The notes: generated by a model not told the origin, from the letters alone. Shown: positions 7,940 to 17,855, counted from the first letter of the stretch. The stretch: 64,000 bases of DNA from Bacteroidales bacterium (GCA_031272705.1 JAISTG010000044.1:1-64000), one strand, 5' to 3'. Translations and numbers: made by a program.

Positions 7940-9787
7940 ATGTATTACTTTATGAAAAGAATTTTATTATTGATTTGCGGATTGGTTCTTTGTTTCAGTG
8001 GCTTTGCTCAAGAACCGGAAGAACCCGAGGAGGTCGTACCAAGAATTGTTGATAGTGTTGCTCACAACAGAAAAGTTATAATTGAACAATACACGGGTAT
8101 AAACAGTCCTTTTTGCCCTGCGGCACACAAATTATCAGCCACTTATGCGGCAGCACATCCCGACAGTGTGTTTATAATCAACGTACATACCGGAGGATAT
8201 GCACCTAAATATCGTACAGCAGACGGAGATACGCTTGCTAAGCGTGCAGGTTTCTCTTACTACCCATCAGCAAGCATTAACCATACGCTGTTTGATACTA
8301 ATACTGTTACGGCTGTGCAAGATACCGGGCTGTGGAAAACTTATGGCAATGCGATTTTAAGTATGCCGTCTTTTGTAAATGTTGCTGCAAGTGCTACAAT
8401 GAGTTATTATACAAAGCAAGTAGATCTTCACGTTGAGGTTTTCTACACAGCAACTGCCGAAATGGACTCTAACAGTGTTCATGTCGTACTTGTGCAGGAC
8501 GATATTTTAGGACAGCAAAAAGGAAAAGAAAATAACCCTTCACAGATTGTTAACGGACAATACTTGCATAAGTTTATGTTCAGGGATTATCTTTATTCTC
8601 AAAAGATACTTGTTATGGATTCAACGGAGGAACCGCCGCATTTAATTGCACCGATTGATTCAGGTACATTCTTCCAATGGGATACTACTTATATTATGCC
8701 TGATAGTATCGGACCGAATGGCGACAAGGTTGCAACGGAACTCGGCAAAATGTCTTTTATTGTTTATGTTGCACAGGATGCAAGCAAAACAATATATACG
8801 GCAACCAAAGTTCAACCCGTTATTATTGAATTGCCTGACCAGATAACCTTTGGAAATTTAGGTATTACTTTGGAACAGGTACTCGGATGTAACAATAAGG
8901 TTGTTCCTTCCGTAAAATTGAAGAACGAAAGCGACTCCACAATCACGTCATTCCAAATAGAATGTTCCGGTTCTGCAAGAAAATACTGGTCAGGTACTCT
9001 TCTGCCTTTTGAAAACCTTACTATAGTTTTTGATACCATAGAAGTAACGATTGGAACCGAAACAGCAATATCTGTTTCTATTGATACTGTGAACGGGATA
9101 GGCTTGGATGGCGGAATACCTTACTTTTTGAACGTGGTTACTGTCAATAAACAGGCTCCTCCTGAGGGCAAGGGACAACCCGTTTTGCTGTTACAATGCG
9201 ACAGATGGGGCAGTGAAACAACGTGGAATTTGTATAACGTAGAGACAAATCAAATTATACAAAGCGGAGGTCCTTATCCAAACTACAATCCCGCCCCAAC
9301 AAAACCCGACACCATTGTTTTAACGTCTGTAAATACTGCAGGATGTTACATTTTTGAGATTAAGGATGCGTATGGTGACGGAATAAATAACGGAAATGGT
9401 GCAGGATTTTACCGAATCATTGATGGCGAAACTACTGTTCTTATTTCATCTAACGGTAAGTTTGACAGCGGTGAAAAGAAAGACTTTCAAATTACGACAA
9501 TGGTTGGTATTGAGGATATTGAAGGCTCTATCTGCCGTACAACTCTCTACCCTAATCCTGCCAAAAACTTAACAACGCTTACCATTTCCTCACCTCAAGC
9601 CACTGTTGCACAGATTACAGTTACCGATATGCTTGGACGCGAAAGAGGAAACCTCGGTAATAAAGTCTTAAAGCCCGGTAATAATGATATAAAAATCAGT
9701 ACCGTAGCATTAGAAAACGGTATCTATTTCATAAATGTTGTTACTGAATACGGTACATCAACGAAAAAATTAGCCGTAAAGAAATAA
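7940..9787 (+). CDS. Omp28-like secreted protein with T9SS sorting domain
   Basis: 615 residues. The N-terminal signal peptide (core ILLLICGLVLCFSGFAQ) starts at either of two methionines (7940 or 7952). Residues about 38-130 resemble the Omp28 family, a thioredoxin-like module in which a cysteine motif (here QYTGINSPFCPAAHK, only one Cys of the pair) opens the domain. A beta-rich middle section follows, then NLYNVETNQIIQSGGPYP and YEFEIKD-like segments typical of T9SS proteins. The terminus is a Por sorting domain (TLYPNPAKN, ending TKKLAVKK). It should be exported across the outer membrane and anchored at the surface. It stands alone between its own promoter and terminator. Function is unknown. 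Confidence 0.8.
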   Translation: MYYFMKRILLLICGLVLCFSGFAQEPEEPEEVVPRIVDSVAHNRKVIIEQYTGINSPFCPAAHKLSATYAAAHPDSVFIINVHTGGYAPKYRTADGDTLAKRAGFSYYPSASINHTLFDTNTVTAVQDTGLWKTYGNAILSMPSFVNVAASATMSYYTKQVDLHVEVFYTATAEMDSNSVHVVLVQDDILGQQKGKENNPSQIVNGQYLHKFMFRDYLYSQKILVMDSTEEPPHLIAPIDSGTFFQWDTTYIMPDSIGPNGDKVATELGKMSFIVYVAQDASKTIYTATKVQPVIIELPDQITFGNLGITLEQVLGCNNKVVPSVKLKNESDSTITSFQIECSGSARKYWSGTLLPFENLTIVFDTIEVTIGTETAISVSIDTVNGIGLDGGIPYFLNVVTVNKQAPPEGKGQPVLLLQCDRWGSETTWNLYNVETNQIIQSGGPYPNYNPAPTKPDTIVLTSVNTAGCYIFEIKDAYGDGINNGNGAGFYRIIDGETTVLISSNGKFDSGEKKDFQITTMVGIEDIEGSICRTTLYPNPAKNLTTLTISSPQATVAQITVTDMLGRERGNLGNKVLKPGNNDIKISTVALENGIYFINVVTEYGTSTKKLAVKK

Positions 9788-9815
9788 AAATCTCATAAGC
9801 ACAGATTTTGATATA

Positions 9816-9852
9816 ACAAGCCCAAAGAACATTCATCTTTGGGCTTGTTTCG
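9816..9852 (+). terminator. Intrinsic terminator of the Omp28-like gene
   Basis: A perfect 12-bp stem (ACAAGCCCAAAG / CTTTGGGCTTGT) with an 11-base loop followed by TTTCGTTTG. Confidence 0.9.
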
Positions 9853-9861
9853 TTTGTCTAT

Positions 9862-9954
9862 AATTTGATTATAGAATCCTGAACCTTGATTATAGATTTC
9901 TGTAATTTGATTATAGATAAATAGAATCAAGTTTTAGATGAATATAATTTGATT
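9862..9954. repeat. 21-bp phased array, word AATTTGATT / AATCAAGTT
   Basis: Five copies start at 9862, 9883, 9904, 9925 and 9946, exactly 21 apart. Orientation is mixed: the fourth copy is inverted and the second is degenerate. The array lies between the terminator and the ribBA promoter. Confidence 0.88.
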
Positions 9955-9997
9955 TTGGATTTTCCTAACAACATTTTTATATATTAAAATAAAGTTG

Positions 9998-10005
9998 TAC
10001 CTTTG
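9998..10005 (+). promoter_or_regulatory. Promoter -7 box of ribBA
   Basis: TACCTTTG, 32 bases upstream of the start codon. No FMN riboswitch-like structure is visible between box and gene. Confidence 0.75.
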
Positions 10006-10037
10006 CAAATTCTAAAAAAATAAAACCGAAATAAAAG

Positions 10038-11258
10038 ATGGAAATAAAGATAAACACGATTGAAGAAGCCATTGCCGATTTTCGCGATGGTAAATTGCTG
10101 ATTTGCGTTGATGATGAGGACAGAGAGAATGAAGGAGATTTTATTGTAGCCGCCGAAAAGATTACTCCCGACACGGTGAATTTTATGGTAACGAACGGAA
10201 GAGGCTTAATGTGCGCCCCCTTAACCGAAGAACGTGCAGCGGAACTGAAACTTGATATGATGGTTCAGCACAATACTTCTTCGCATGAAACACCTTTTAC
10301 TATAAGCGTTGATAAACTTGGTGACGGATGCACAACTGGCATATCCACAAGCGACAGAGCAAAAACCATACAGGCTTTGGCTAATCCGCAAACTAAACCC
10401 GAAGAACTTGGAAGACCGGGACATATCTTTCCTTTGAGGGCTAAAAGTGCCGGAGTTTTGCAGCGTGCCGGTCATACTGAGGCTTGCGTTGATTTGGCAC
10501 GGCTTGCGGGCTTGCAACCTGTGGCTGCGCTGGTTGAAATACTGAATGAAGACGGCTCAATGGCGAGAATGCCGCAACTGATGAAGATTGCCGAAAAGCA
10601 TAATATAAAAATAGTAACCATAAAGGATATTATAGCGTATAGAGTTAAGAATGAGACACTCATACGTAAGGAAGAAGAAGTGTTTTTGCCTACTCAATGG
10701 GGCGAATTTCAACTTATAGCCTATACACAGTTGAATACCAATATAACACATTTGGTTTTACGCAAGGGAGAGTGGAGTGCCGATGAGCCTGTTTTGGTCA
10801 GGGTGCATTCTTCCTGTGCTACGGGAGATATTTTTGGCTCTTGCAAGTGTGATTGTGGCGGTCAGTTGCATTCGGCTATGAGTATGATAGAGCAGGAAGG
10901 CAAAGGAATGGTTGTTTATATGAGTCAGGAAGGGCGAGGCATAGGTTTGGTGAACAAACTCAAAGCATATCATTTGCAGGAGCAGGGAATGGATACCGTT
11001 GAGGCTAATCTGGCTTTGGGATTCAGGGCTGACGAGCGGGATTACGGCATTGGGGCACAGATAATTCGCAATATGGGAGCGGGCAAAATAAGACTTATGA
11101 CCAATAATCCTGTGAAACGTAAAGGGTTAGAAGGTTATGGCATAGAGATAGTAGAAACCTTACCATTGGTTATTGAGCCCACAAAATACAATAAAAGTTA
11201 TCTCAAAACCAAAAAAGAACGTATGGGACACGATTTGCCCAAAGAGATGTTTCAATAA
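10038..11258 (+). CDS. ribBA: Bifunctional DHBP synthase / GTP cyclohydrolase II
   Basis: This enzyme makes both precursors of riboflavin in the cytoplasm. The N-terminal RibB half turns ribulose 5-phosphate into dihydroxybutanone phosphate. The C-terminal RibA half opens GTP. RibB is shown by [11 protein letters not shown] (about residues 27-37) and the [16 protein letters not shown] segment. RibA is shown by [20 protein letters not shown], which supplies the three zinc cysteines (about 255-275), [12 protein letters not shown], and [17 protein letters not shown] near the end. At 406 aa it is a full-length fusion. Riboflavin synthase (ribE) lies 36 kb away, so the pathway is scattered. It is monocistronic, with its own promoter. 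Confidence 0.95.
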   Translation: MEIKINTIEEAIADFRDGKLLICVDDEDRENEGDFIVAAEKITPDTVNFMVTNGRGLMCAPLTEERAAELKLDMMVQHNTSSHETPFTISVDKLGDGCTTGISTSDRAKTIQALANPQTKPEELGRPGHIFPLRAKSAGVLQRAGHTEACVDLARLAGLQPVAALVEILNEDGSMARMPQLMKIAEKHNIKIVTIKDIIAYRVKNETLIRKEEEVFLPTQWGEFQLIAYTQLNTNITHLVLRKGEWSADEPVLVRVHSSCATGDIFGSCKCDCGGQLHSAMSMIEQEGKGMVVYMSQEGRGIGLVNKLKAYHLQEQGMDTVEANLALGFRADERDYGIGAQIIRNMGAGKIRLMTNNPVKRKGLEGYGIEIVETLPLVIEPTKYNKSYLKTKKERMGHDLPKEMFQ

Positions 11259-11447
11259 TTGGTTTTGTCCGCTACTTGTCTACTTTCACTATCAAATAAT
11301 TTGGCAGTAAAAGGCTAAAATAAGATACTCTGTTCATTTTTTCAATTTTTATAATGTTATTTCCTAATAAAAAATGTTTTCATTGAATTATCAAAAGGTT
11401 ATAACGGCAATGCTATTCAATAATAATTGTGTTTATGAAATTTGAAT
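11259..11447. other. Intergenic region without recognised gene
   Basis: About 190 AT-rich bases between ribBA and the promoter of the small HTH gene. No terminator hairpin, repeat or ORF was recognised. Confidence 0.5.
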
Positions 11448-11477
11448 TTTGTTATTGAATTATTTTTTGTACTTTTG
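11448..11477 (+). promoter_or_regulatory. Promoter (-33 TTTG and -7 TACTTTTG) of the first HTH leader
   Basis: TTTG at 11448-11451 and TACTTTTG at 11470-11477, separated by 18 bases. The predicted transcript begins GTCGCCGTTAAAAG, nearly the same as the third leader at 44.0 kb. Confidence 0.85.
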
Positions 11478-11484
11478 TCGCCGT

Positions 11485-11673
11485 TAAAAGTTATTTTTAT
11501 GTAATAGAATGACTGAATTTAAGCGTTAATACAAAATTGTTGCCGAATCTAACACATTCTAAACAACTTTGAACAATAGAAGCGTAGAACGCCCTTTTTA
11601 TTTGTGGGCTTTTTATTCTATTGTGAGGTATGTGTTAGAACCTTGGTAACGATGTAAGATTGCTCACATTGTT
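11485..11673 (+). ncRNA. Structured leader A of the small HTH gene
   Basis: A leader of about 190 bases with nested inverted repeats. The outer stem is TCTAACACAT (11548-11557) with ATGTGTTAGA (11630-11639). The inner stem is CAATAGAA (11574-11581) with TTCTATTG (11616-11623). Inside lies GCCC...GGGC followed by TTTTT, which could act as an attenuator. The outer stem ends 34 bases before the ATG. Two other leaders in the window share this plan (38.97-39.19 kb and 43.83-44.02 kb). It may be a cis-regulatory RNA. Whether it is an autoregulatory site for the HTH protein or a known Bacteroidales RNA class needs an Rfam comparison. Confidence 0.6.
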
Positions 11674-11955
11674 ATGAACAGAAAGAAGATACATACAGGT
11701 AAGTTGATTAAGGAAAAATTAAAGGAAAAGGGAATGACACAACAGGAATTTGCCGACAGATTATTTGTTTCACGTTCTCACGTTTGCAACATTCTGGCTT
11801 CCGATGATATTTTACTGAAAAGGCTCATAAAGATAGAAGAAATTCTTGATTGTAACCTTTTGCAGTACTTTGAAAAAGAGCCTTCAAAAGACAATATACG
11901 CAAATTTGTTATAGAAATCACCGATGACAACTCAACAATAACAAGGCTTGAATGA
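11674..11955 (+). CDS. Small XRE-type HTH regulator
   Basis: 93 residues with a Cro/CI-type helix-turn-helix in residues about 10-60 (GMTQQEFADRLFVSRSHVCNIL, with TQQEFA as helix 2 and SRSHVCNI as the recognition helix). A short beta-rich tail follows (RKFVIEITDDNSTITRLE). No enzymatic or metabolite domain is fused. It has a paralogue in this window (38676-38969, minus strand) with the same opening (MxRKxxHxGxxI) and the same tail type. Both have a long structured leader. It probably controls its own leader or an unlinked target. Toxin-antitoxin function is not supported, because no partner gene is adjacent. Confidence 0.8.
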   Translation: MNRKKIHTGKLIKEKLKEKGMTQQEFADRLFVSRSHVCNILASDDILLKRLIKIEEILDCNLLQYFEKEPSKDNIRKFVIEITDDNSTITRLE

Positions 11956-12147
11956 ACCTGCCAACAAATTCTGGCATTGATGCCAAATAATACTGACGGA
12001 ATTTTCTTGGTTGATATTGATATTTGTTATTACTTTGCGCTTCAATAAATTCAGTATTTTAATTAAAAAAACAGTTATTATGAATAAATTTTATTGTATG
12101 AAAAAACAAAAAATCAATCAAAAAGACATTAAGTCAAAAAAGTTTTG

Positions 12148-12155
12148 TACTTTTG
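12148..12155 (+). promoter_or_regulatory. Promoter -7 box immediately before the secreted-protein pair
   Basis: TACTTTTG ends only five bases before the ATG at 12161, which would give a leaderless message. A weaker box-like TACTTTG at 12031 could give a longer transcript instead. Confidence 0.5.
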
Positions 12156-12160
12156 TCGGC

Positions 12161-13756
12161 ATGAAAAAGAACAAAAAGAGGAATCAATTTTTAATAAACA
12201 GGTTTTCCCTGTTTGGTCTGGGAGGTGGCTTGCTACTGCTCTTTATGTTTTTTAATGGTGTCGCCAAAGGACAGGTTGTATCAACATCCAATATCAATTT
12301 TGGATTATATAGCATTCAAGGAAATCGTGTTGGACAAAAAATTAAGCAATGGAATAAAAATGCAACCATTGCATTAGCAAAAGACAGGTTTTACAAAATT
12401 CAACAAGGTAAATCAACCACTTCTTATGTTGATATGCCTTTGTCTGTTGCAGACTTTGCCATTCTGGGAGATTCCTTGTATTTCTGTGGGCGAACAGGAG
12501 AGTATGGATATATTGGTTATGTTAAAATAACCGATTTGTTTAATGGAGGTAGTTGCAGGTATTCATTAATTACTACTACTAAAGATATTAGGCGGCTTGA
12601 AGTTTATCACAATAGTACCAATGAAAGAGTAGTTGCGGCAATCGGGTTGCAGACCTATGCTCCGTCACCAACAAATTTATGTATGACTCCCGACCCTTGC
12701 GGTTATACATTCTATTCAAGTGTCAGTTGTGATTGCTTGATTATGTGTAAAATAACGGAGCAATTGATTGATACAGCCAATTATTATGAAGTAGGAGGCA
12801 CTCCTTCTAATCCTATCTTACCTACACCAAGTTATGCGCCTATCAATATTGTTAATATCTTTAATTGTTATAATTATAATACTTATACTATTCCTTTGAG
12901 TGAAACATTTAATGATATTACAATAACAGAAAATTATATAGTTTTGCTTTCTACATTTGGGTCTTATTATTACAATTATAATCAATCATTATATTTAAGA
13001 CGTTTTGATAAAAATAATTATAGTCAAGTATCAAAAGTATTAAGATTTTTATATCCAAATGAATGTGCTATTTTGGAATTTGGCTTTGGTATAGAAGCAT
13101 TAAACAATGATAATATAGCTTTGTCTTATGTTTCCAATGGTGATATATCATATTATCATAATGTCTTTAAAATAGATATGACTACAATCCCATTTACAAT
13201 TATTCATTCATCACTTATTTCCGATGATAAGGCTAAGCAATATGATATGGAATATATTCCTGAAAAGGACATATTACTGGTTTTGCAAGACCCAGACGAA
13301 CAAGTGAATCAAATGATTTATTATGTTAATATGGATAATAATGTTTATAATAATGGCATTTCTTATAATACAAATGTTTTAGATACAAGACAACCTTTTA
13401 ACATATTAAATAACTTATTAAACTTAAACTTAAACTCCGTTTATTCTCACTATGCAATTATAGGTAGGAGTTCTTCTGATGAAATGTTGATCATTGATAA
13501 AGATTTGAACAATAATAATTTGGGGGAATTTGATTGTTATGATATGATGGATGCAAAAATACAACAACGACCTAATCGTGTATTTATAGATTGGTATGAT
13601 TTAAATCTGTGCAATTATGGTTTTATGGCAAATTGTTGGAGTTGTGCTATATATTTACCATATATGTCAGTTTCTACAACTTATCGTGTGTTAATAAACA
13701 GCATTCAAGTGCCAAGTGAAATAGATAATATAACAGAACAATGTATAACAAAATAA
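12161..13756 (+). CDS. Secreted protein of unknown function, paired with a T9SS cargo
   Basis: The frame is open from 12011, but I choose the ATG at 12161 because it alone places the signal peptide (KKNKKRNQFL then LGGGLLLLFMFF, cleavage near AKGQ) at the N-terminus. That gives 531 aa. The body is rich in aromatic, Asn and Tyr residues (many YNYN-like runs) and reads like a beta-propeller or beta-sandwich surface protein. No sorting domain is found at the C-terminus, which ends in ITEQCITK. It is followed 14 bases later by a T9SS cargo gene. The two are probably co-expressed, and this protein may be a partner or chaperone of the other. I do not recognise the family. Confidence 0.72.
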   Translation: MKKNKKRNQFLINRFSLFGLGGGLLLLFMFFNGVAKGQVVSTSNINFGLYSIQGNRVGQKIKQWNKNATIALAKDRFYKIQQGKSTTSYVDMPLSVADFAILGDSLYFCGRTGEYGYIGYVKITDLFNGGSCRYSLITTTKDIRRLEVYHNSTNERVVAAIGLQTYAPSPTNLCMTPDPCGYTFYSSVSCDCLIMCKITEQLIDTANYYEVGGTPSNPILPTPSYAPINIVNIFNCYNYNTYTIPLSETFNDITITENYIVLLSTFGSYYYNYNQSLYLRRFDKNNYSQVSKVLRFLYPNECAILEFGFGIEALNNDNIALSYVSNGDISYYHNVFKIDMTTIPFTIIHSSLISDDKAKQYDMEYIPEKDILLVLQDPDEQVNQMIYYVNMDNNVYNNGISYNTNVLDTRQPFNILNNLLNLNLNSVYSHYAIIGRSSSDEMLIIDKDLNNNNLGEFDCYDMMDAKIQQRPNRVFIDWYDLNLCNYGFMANCWSCAIYLPYMSVSTTYRVLINSIQVPSEIDNITEQCITK

Positions 13757-13770
13757 AGGAGGAATAAGAA

Positions 13771-14928
13771 ATGAAAAAATTGATTTTAATATCGGTGTTA
13801 GTTTTTGCTGCATTTGCAGGCAAAGCACAGAAGACAGTTGAGTATGACACATTGATACTTCACCTGCCTCAATTTACAGGTTATCCAATGAGAACGGATT
13901 GTACTTTTAGCAACCCGCAGACTTCATATGATGCTCATGCTATACTTCAAGGAGGATGGTTGTTTGCAGATTATGAAGAAGTATGCTTGGGTAATATAAT
14001 ATCCCCTCCATTTGGTACTAATCTAATTGCACCAAATAATTATGCTGCAGGATTTGCACAACCATATCATTTGGATTCTACTATGCAGATTATAGGTGTT
14101 GCTTCTCGGTTGATTAGTGGAATGTCTACACAAAATATTGGCAAGGTTTTCTGGCGACTTTATAACAATGCTTTTGAGGAAATAGATAATGCATGGGTTA
14201 CTAGTAATATGGGTTATCAAATAGACCCGGTAACAGGGGAGCATATTTATAACATAGATGAAGATGGGTACAGTCGTTACTATTTTGCTAATGGAGGAGC
14301 AATGTTGCAGGATTTTTATTTGGCAAAAGATAACTTAAATATGAACGAAGGCGGTTGTTGTGATGTTAATTATGCGTTAAGTATATGGACTGCTGGAATG
14401 GATGAATGTTTTATACACACATTAAGAAACGTATATCGTTTATTTTTAGATACTATTTTTGTTGGTACTTATAATAGAGGTAATTGGACAAATATTACAG
14501 ATACATTGATTTGTGTTCAAACTGCTTATGACGACCAACCTTGGTTAAAAAAGAATAATGAGTGGATAAGGTTTTCGGATGATAGCATTTATTATCTTTT
14601 CCAGACAACATTTTTAGATATTATGCCTATTGTATTAGTACCGAGAACAAATGTGGATACAACACCCGATAGTAATTTTATAACTCAATTACAGTTAGAC
14701 AAAAACATATCAGTCTATCCAAATCCTGCGAAGAATGAGTTGTTTATTCAAAGTGATTTTAAGGTAATGACGCTTGAGATTTACAATAATCTGGGAGTAA
14801 AGGTAAAGGAGATGGAGTTGAATAGACACGAAGCAAAGGTAGATATTGCTAATTTACCATCAGGCAATTACACATTGAAACTACTAACCACGCAAGGCGA
14901 AGTAAAGAAAATGTTTGTAATAAAGTAA
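13771..14928 (+). CDS. T9SS cargo protein of unknown function
   Basis: 385 residues with a signal peptide (MKKLILISVLVFAAFAGKAQ) and a C-terminal type IX sorting domain (SVYPNPAKNELFI, ending KKMFVIK). The centre has no domain I recognise. It is rich in Trp, Tyr and Asp and has scattered cysteines (for example EGGCCDVNYAL near residue 190), which may form disulfides after export. A strong Shine-Dalgarno sequence (AAAGGAGGAAT) lies in the 14-base gap from the preceding gene, indicating an operon of two. A bidirectional terminator follows. Confidence 0.82.
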   Translation: MKKLILISVLVFAAFAGKAQKTVEYDTLILHLPQFTGYPMRTDCTFSNPQTSYDAHAILQGGWLFADYEEVCLGNIISPPFGTNLIAPNNYAAGFAQPYHLDSTMQIIGVASRLISGMSTQNIGKVFWRLYNNAFEEIDNAWVTSNMGYQIDPVTGEHIYNIDEDGYSRYYFANGGAMLQDFYLAKDNLNMNEGGCCDVNYALSIWTAGMDECFIHTLRNVYRLFLDTIFVGTYNRGNWTNITDTLICVQTAYDDQPWLKKNNEWIRFSDDSIYYLFQTTFLDIMPIVLVPRTNVDTTPDSNFITQLQLDKNISVYPNPAKNELFIQSDFKVMTLEIYNNLGVKVKEMELNRHEAKVDIANLPSGNYTLKLLTTQGEVKKMFVIK

Positions 14929-14949
14929 TTTTAACCTTTTGATACAAAA

Positions 14950-14991
14950 TAACGGCGTTTTCGTAAGTAGAAAACGCCGTTAGTATTTTTT
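14950..14991. terminator. Bidirectional intrinsic terminator
   Basis: A perfect 12-bp stem (TAACGGCGTTTT / AAAACGCCGTTA) with a 9-base loop lies between the convergent T9SS cargo gene and pyrG. A T run follows on the plus strand. Confidence 0.92.
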
Positions 14992-15014
14992 GTATAATGG
15001 GCAAAAAGTTTGTT

Positions 15015-16631
15015 TCAGATAGTCGCTTTCTTTGAAATGGCAGCCTGAATGAAAGAAATGAACAGCGGATGTGGCTCTTCAACCGTACTTTTGTATTCCG
15101 GATGGAACTGAACACCAACAAAATACGGATGAGATGGGATTTCCACAGCCTCAATCAGTTTTGTATCGGGATTACTACCGCTTGCTATCATACCGTTATC
15201 TTCAAATGCCTGTGCGTAAGTATCATTGAACTCATAGCGATGGCGATGACGTTCGCTTATATTCTCTTTTTGATATGCCGAAAAGAGTTTAGTCTCACGC
15301 TTAATATCACAAGGATAAGCCCCAAGTCTCATTGTGCCGCCCATATTCACCACTTTCTTTTGCTGTTCCATCATATCAATAACGGGATATGGTGTTTGAG
15401 GATTCATTTCCACCGAATTAGCATCGGCAAACCCCAATACGTTACGGGCAAACTCCACAACAGCGCACTGCATACCAAGACATATTCCAAAGAAAGGTAC
15501 ATTGTGCGTACGTGCATACCGAACGGCAAGTATTTTTCCTTCAATTCCACGTTGCCCAAAGCCCGGTGCTACAAGTATTCCCTGCACATCGGCGAATACT
15601 TCTGCAAGATTACAGTTTTCTTCAAGGTATTCAGCCTTTATCCACTTGACTTTAACCTTACACTGCTGCGTTGTACCTGCGTGAATAAAGGCTTCGCAGA
15701 TAGATTTGTAAGCATCATGAAGTTCTACGTACTTTCCAACGAGAGCAATTTGTACTTCGGTTTGCGGATTCTTTAATCTGTGTAAAAAAGTGTTCCATTT
15801 GGAGAGGTCAGGTTCCTGTTCGGGTTCCATTTTAAGTTTGTTTAACACCTGTACATCAAGCCTTTCTTTCAACATATTTAAGGGAACATCGTATATGGTT
15901 GAAGCATCAATGGATTCAATTACGCAATCCTCTGTGATATTGCAAAATAAGGAAATCTTTTTTCTTACGGACTGGTTTATTGGATGTTCGGTTCGGCACA
16001 CTATTATGTCGGGCTGTACCCCCTGTTGCAACATAGCTTTTACCGAATGTTGAGTAGGTTTTGTTTTCAGTTCGCCTGCCGCACTTAAATAAGGAATATA
16101 GGTGAGGTGAATAACCACCGCACGATTGCCAAGTTCCCATTTGAGTTGGCGAATGCTTTCTATGAATGGCAGAGACTCTATATCACCGACCGTTCCGCCG
16201 ATTTCCGTAATCACAAAGTCGTATTTGTCAGTATTTCCCAGTATTTGGATGCGGCGTTTTATTTCATCGGTGATGTGAGGTATGACTTGAACCGTATCTC
16301 CTAAATAATCACCGTGCCGTTCCTGATTTATAACCGACTGATATACTCTTCCTGTTGTAACGTTGTTAGCCTGCGAGGTATGAACGTTGGTAAAACGCTC
16401 GTAATGTCCCAAATCCAAGTCTGTTTCCGCCCCATCCTCAGTTACATAGCATTCTCCGTGTTCGTAGGGGTTGAGAGTACCGGGGTCAATGTTTATATAA
16501 GGGTCAAGTTTCTGTATTGTAACGCTGTAACCTCTCGCTTTGAGCAACACAGCCAAAGAAGAAGAGATGATGCCTTTTCCTAACGATGAGGTAACTCCTC
16601 CTGTAACAAATATATAACGTGTGTCTGACAT
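15015..16631 (-). CDS. pyrG: CTP synthase
   Basis: Catalyses UTP + ATP + glutamine to CTP, the last step of pyrimidine nucleotide synthesis, as a cytoplasmic tetramer. The N-terminal synthetase domain opens with YIFVTGGVTSSLGKGIISSS (nucleotide-binding loop). The C-terminal class I glutamine amidotransferase domain has the nucleophile motif GICLGMQCAV (about residue 385) and the His/Glu pair in FHPEYKS near the end. 538 aa is the usual length. It is monocistronic, with promoter box 16675-16682 and a terminator shared with the convergent upstream cargo gene. Confidence 0.97.
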   Translation of the reverse strand: MSDTRYIFVTGGVTSSLGKGIISSSLAVLLKARGYSVTIQKLDPYINIDPGTLNPYEHGECYVTEDGAETDLDLGHYERFTNVHTSQANNVTTGRVYQSVINQERHGDYLGDTVQVIPHITDEIKRRIQILGNTDKYDFVITEIGGTVGDIESLPFIESIRQLKWELGNRAVVIHLTYIPYLSAAGELKTKPTQHSVKAMLQQGVQPDIIVCRTEHPINQSVRKKISLFCNITEDCVIESIDASTIYDVPLNMLKERLDVQVLNKLKMEPEQEPDLSKWNTFLHRLKNPQTEVQIALVGKYVELHDAYKSICEAFIHAGTTQQCKVKVKWIKAEYLEENCNLAEVFADVQGILVAPGFGQRGIEGKILAVRYARTHNVPFFGICLGMQCAVVEFARNVLGFADANSVEMNPQTPYPVIDMMEQQKKVVNMGGTMRLGAYPCDIKRETKLFSAYQKENISERHRHRYEFNDTYAQAFEDNGMIASGSNPDTKLIEAVEIPSHPYFVGVQFHPEYKSTVEEPHPLFISFIQAAISKKATI

Positions 16632-16674
16632 GACAAATTATGCTTTTAGTGTATTATTTTTAGTTATCGGGTTG

Positions 16675-16682
16675 CAAAGGTA
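16675..16682 (-). promoter_or_regulatory. Promoter -7 box of pyrG
   Basis: TACCTTTG on the minus strand, 43 bases upstream of the start. Sequence around +1 is ordinary, without a visible attenuator. Confidence 0.75.
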
Positions 16683-16877
16683 CAAAAAAAATTTACAGGA
16701 TAGTAATTTGGTGTAAAAAAAGTTCGTTACGAGATATTGAAATAAAGTTTGAATAATTGGAATTAAAGTAGCATAAATATGTTGCTATATTTGATAAATT
16801 TAACTTCAAAGGCAACAATCGTTAAGAGAATTTTTAATTTTTTTTTATCAAAAAGTGTTTATTTCATTTATTTTTTA

Positions 16878-16885
16878 TATTTTTG
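16878..16885 (+). promoter_or_regulatory. Promoter -7 box of the coiled-coil lipoprotein
   Basis: TATTTTTG, 29 bases upstream of the ATG at 16915. Confidence 0.7.
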
Positions 16886-16914
16886 CAACCTGAAACATTA
16901 ACACATATAAAAAA

Positions 16915-17784
16915 ATGAAACGGAACATAGTATTATTGTTTGTGCTTGCAATAACTTTATTTGCAGTTAGTTGTAAGGATAATTCATGGAAAGAAAAGGA
17001 GAAAAAATTACAGGATTCCTTTACTTCAATTCAGGAGAAACAAAATGCAAAGATGGAAAGTCTTTTTAAGAATCTCAATGAGATTGATTCCACATTGCAG
17101 GATGTTAATCAAATGTATATAAGTGCTTTATCCAACACCGACAATTCAAATCAGAATGGAGATGTTGTTGAAAGCATAAAGCAGAAAATTGAACTGGTTA
17201 AACAGCGACTCTCTAATGAGGCAACGAAAGTTGTTTATATGCAGAAGGAAACTCCGCAAGCCGACCTGTCTTATTTAAGACGGATGATTTCTTCTTTACA
17301 GATGCGTATTTTTGAGAAACAGCAAGAGGTGGACAGACTGCAAAACGAACTCGCAGCCAAGAACAAACAAATTGCGGCTTTACAATCGTCTTTGAGTGCC
17401 AACGCTGCGGAACTCAACTCTGCAAACCAGAAAAAGGATGCGAAGATTGCCGAAATGGAAGATGCACAAAACACCGCATATTTCATTATTGGAACGAGTT
17501 ACGAGTTGATTCGTAAAGGAGTAATTGACCAAAAAGGTGGCTTTATCGGTATTGGAAAATGGCCTGTTGTTGCTTCCAACAGCGACCTTGCTATTATGAA
17601 GAAGATAGACATAAGGAATACTAAAAAGATACCTCTTTCCGGTCAGCGAATAACAATAGTTACGCCTCACAACTCAACGTCTTATTCGCTGGAAGGCTAT
17701 CCTACCGCCCCAACAGCAATAAACATTAAAGACCCTGCTTTGTTCTGGCGTACTTCTCATTGTTTAGTGATAGTTGTAAATTAG
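16915..17784 (+). CDS. Coiled-coil lipoprotein, unknown function
   Basis: 289 residues. A lipoprotein signal (MKRNIVLLFVLAITLFAVSC; lipobox AVSC) predicts lipid anchoring. Residues about 24-50 and 115-180 form long heptad-rich coiled coils (EKQQEVDRLQNELAAKNKQ and AALQSSLSANAAELNSANQK-type sequence). The C-terminal 95 residues are a compact globular domain (TAYFIIGTSYELIRKGVI, then IRNTKKIPLSGQRITIVTPH). This is a recurrent Bacteroidota hypothetical arrangement, but I know no function for it. It has its own promoter and terminator. Confidence 0.8.
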   Translation: MKRNIVLLFVLAITLFAVSCKDNSWKEKEKKLQDSFTSIQEKQNAKMESLFKNLNEIDSTLQDVNQMYISALSNTDNSNQNGDVVESIKQKIELVKQRLSNEATKVVYMQKETPQADLSYLRRMISSLQMRIFEKQQEVDRLQNELAAKNKQIAALQSSLSANAAELNSANQKKDAKIAEMEDAQNTAYFIIGTSYELIRKGVIDQKGGFIGIGKWPVVASNSDLAIMKKIDIRNTKKIPLSGQRITIVTPHNSTSYSLEGYPTAPTAINIKDPALFWRTSHCLVIVVN

Positions 17785-17814
17785 ATTTAATATATTTTTT
17801 AAGTTTTTTGTTAC

Positions 17815-17855
17815 TTTTGATGCTTCATTTAGTTGAGGCATCAAAGTTTTTATTT
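17815..17855 (+). terminator. Intrinsic terminator of the coiled-coil lipoprotein gene
   Basis: Stem TTTGATGC (17816-17823) with GCATCAAA (17838-17845), followed by GTTTTTATTTTG. Confidence 0.8.

Noticed and set aside
9982..10037. FMN riboswitch before ribBA
   Set aside because: Only about 30 bases lie between promoter box and start; no conserved RFN-type stems.
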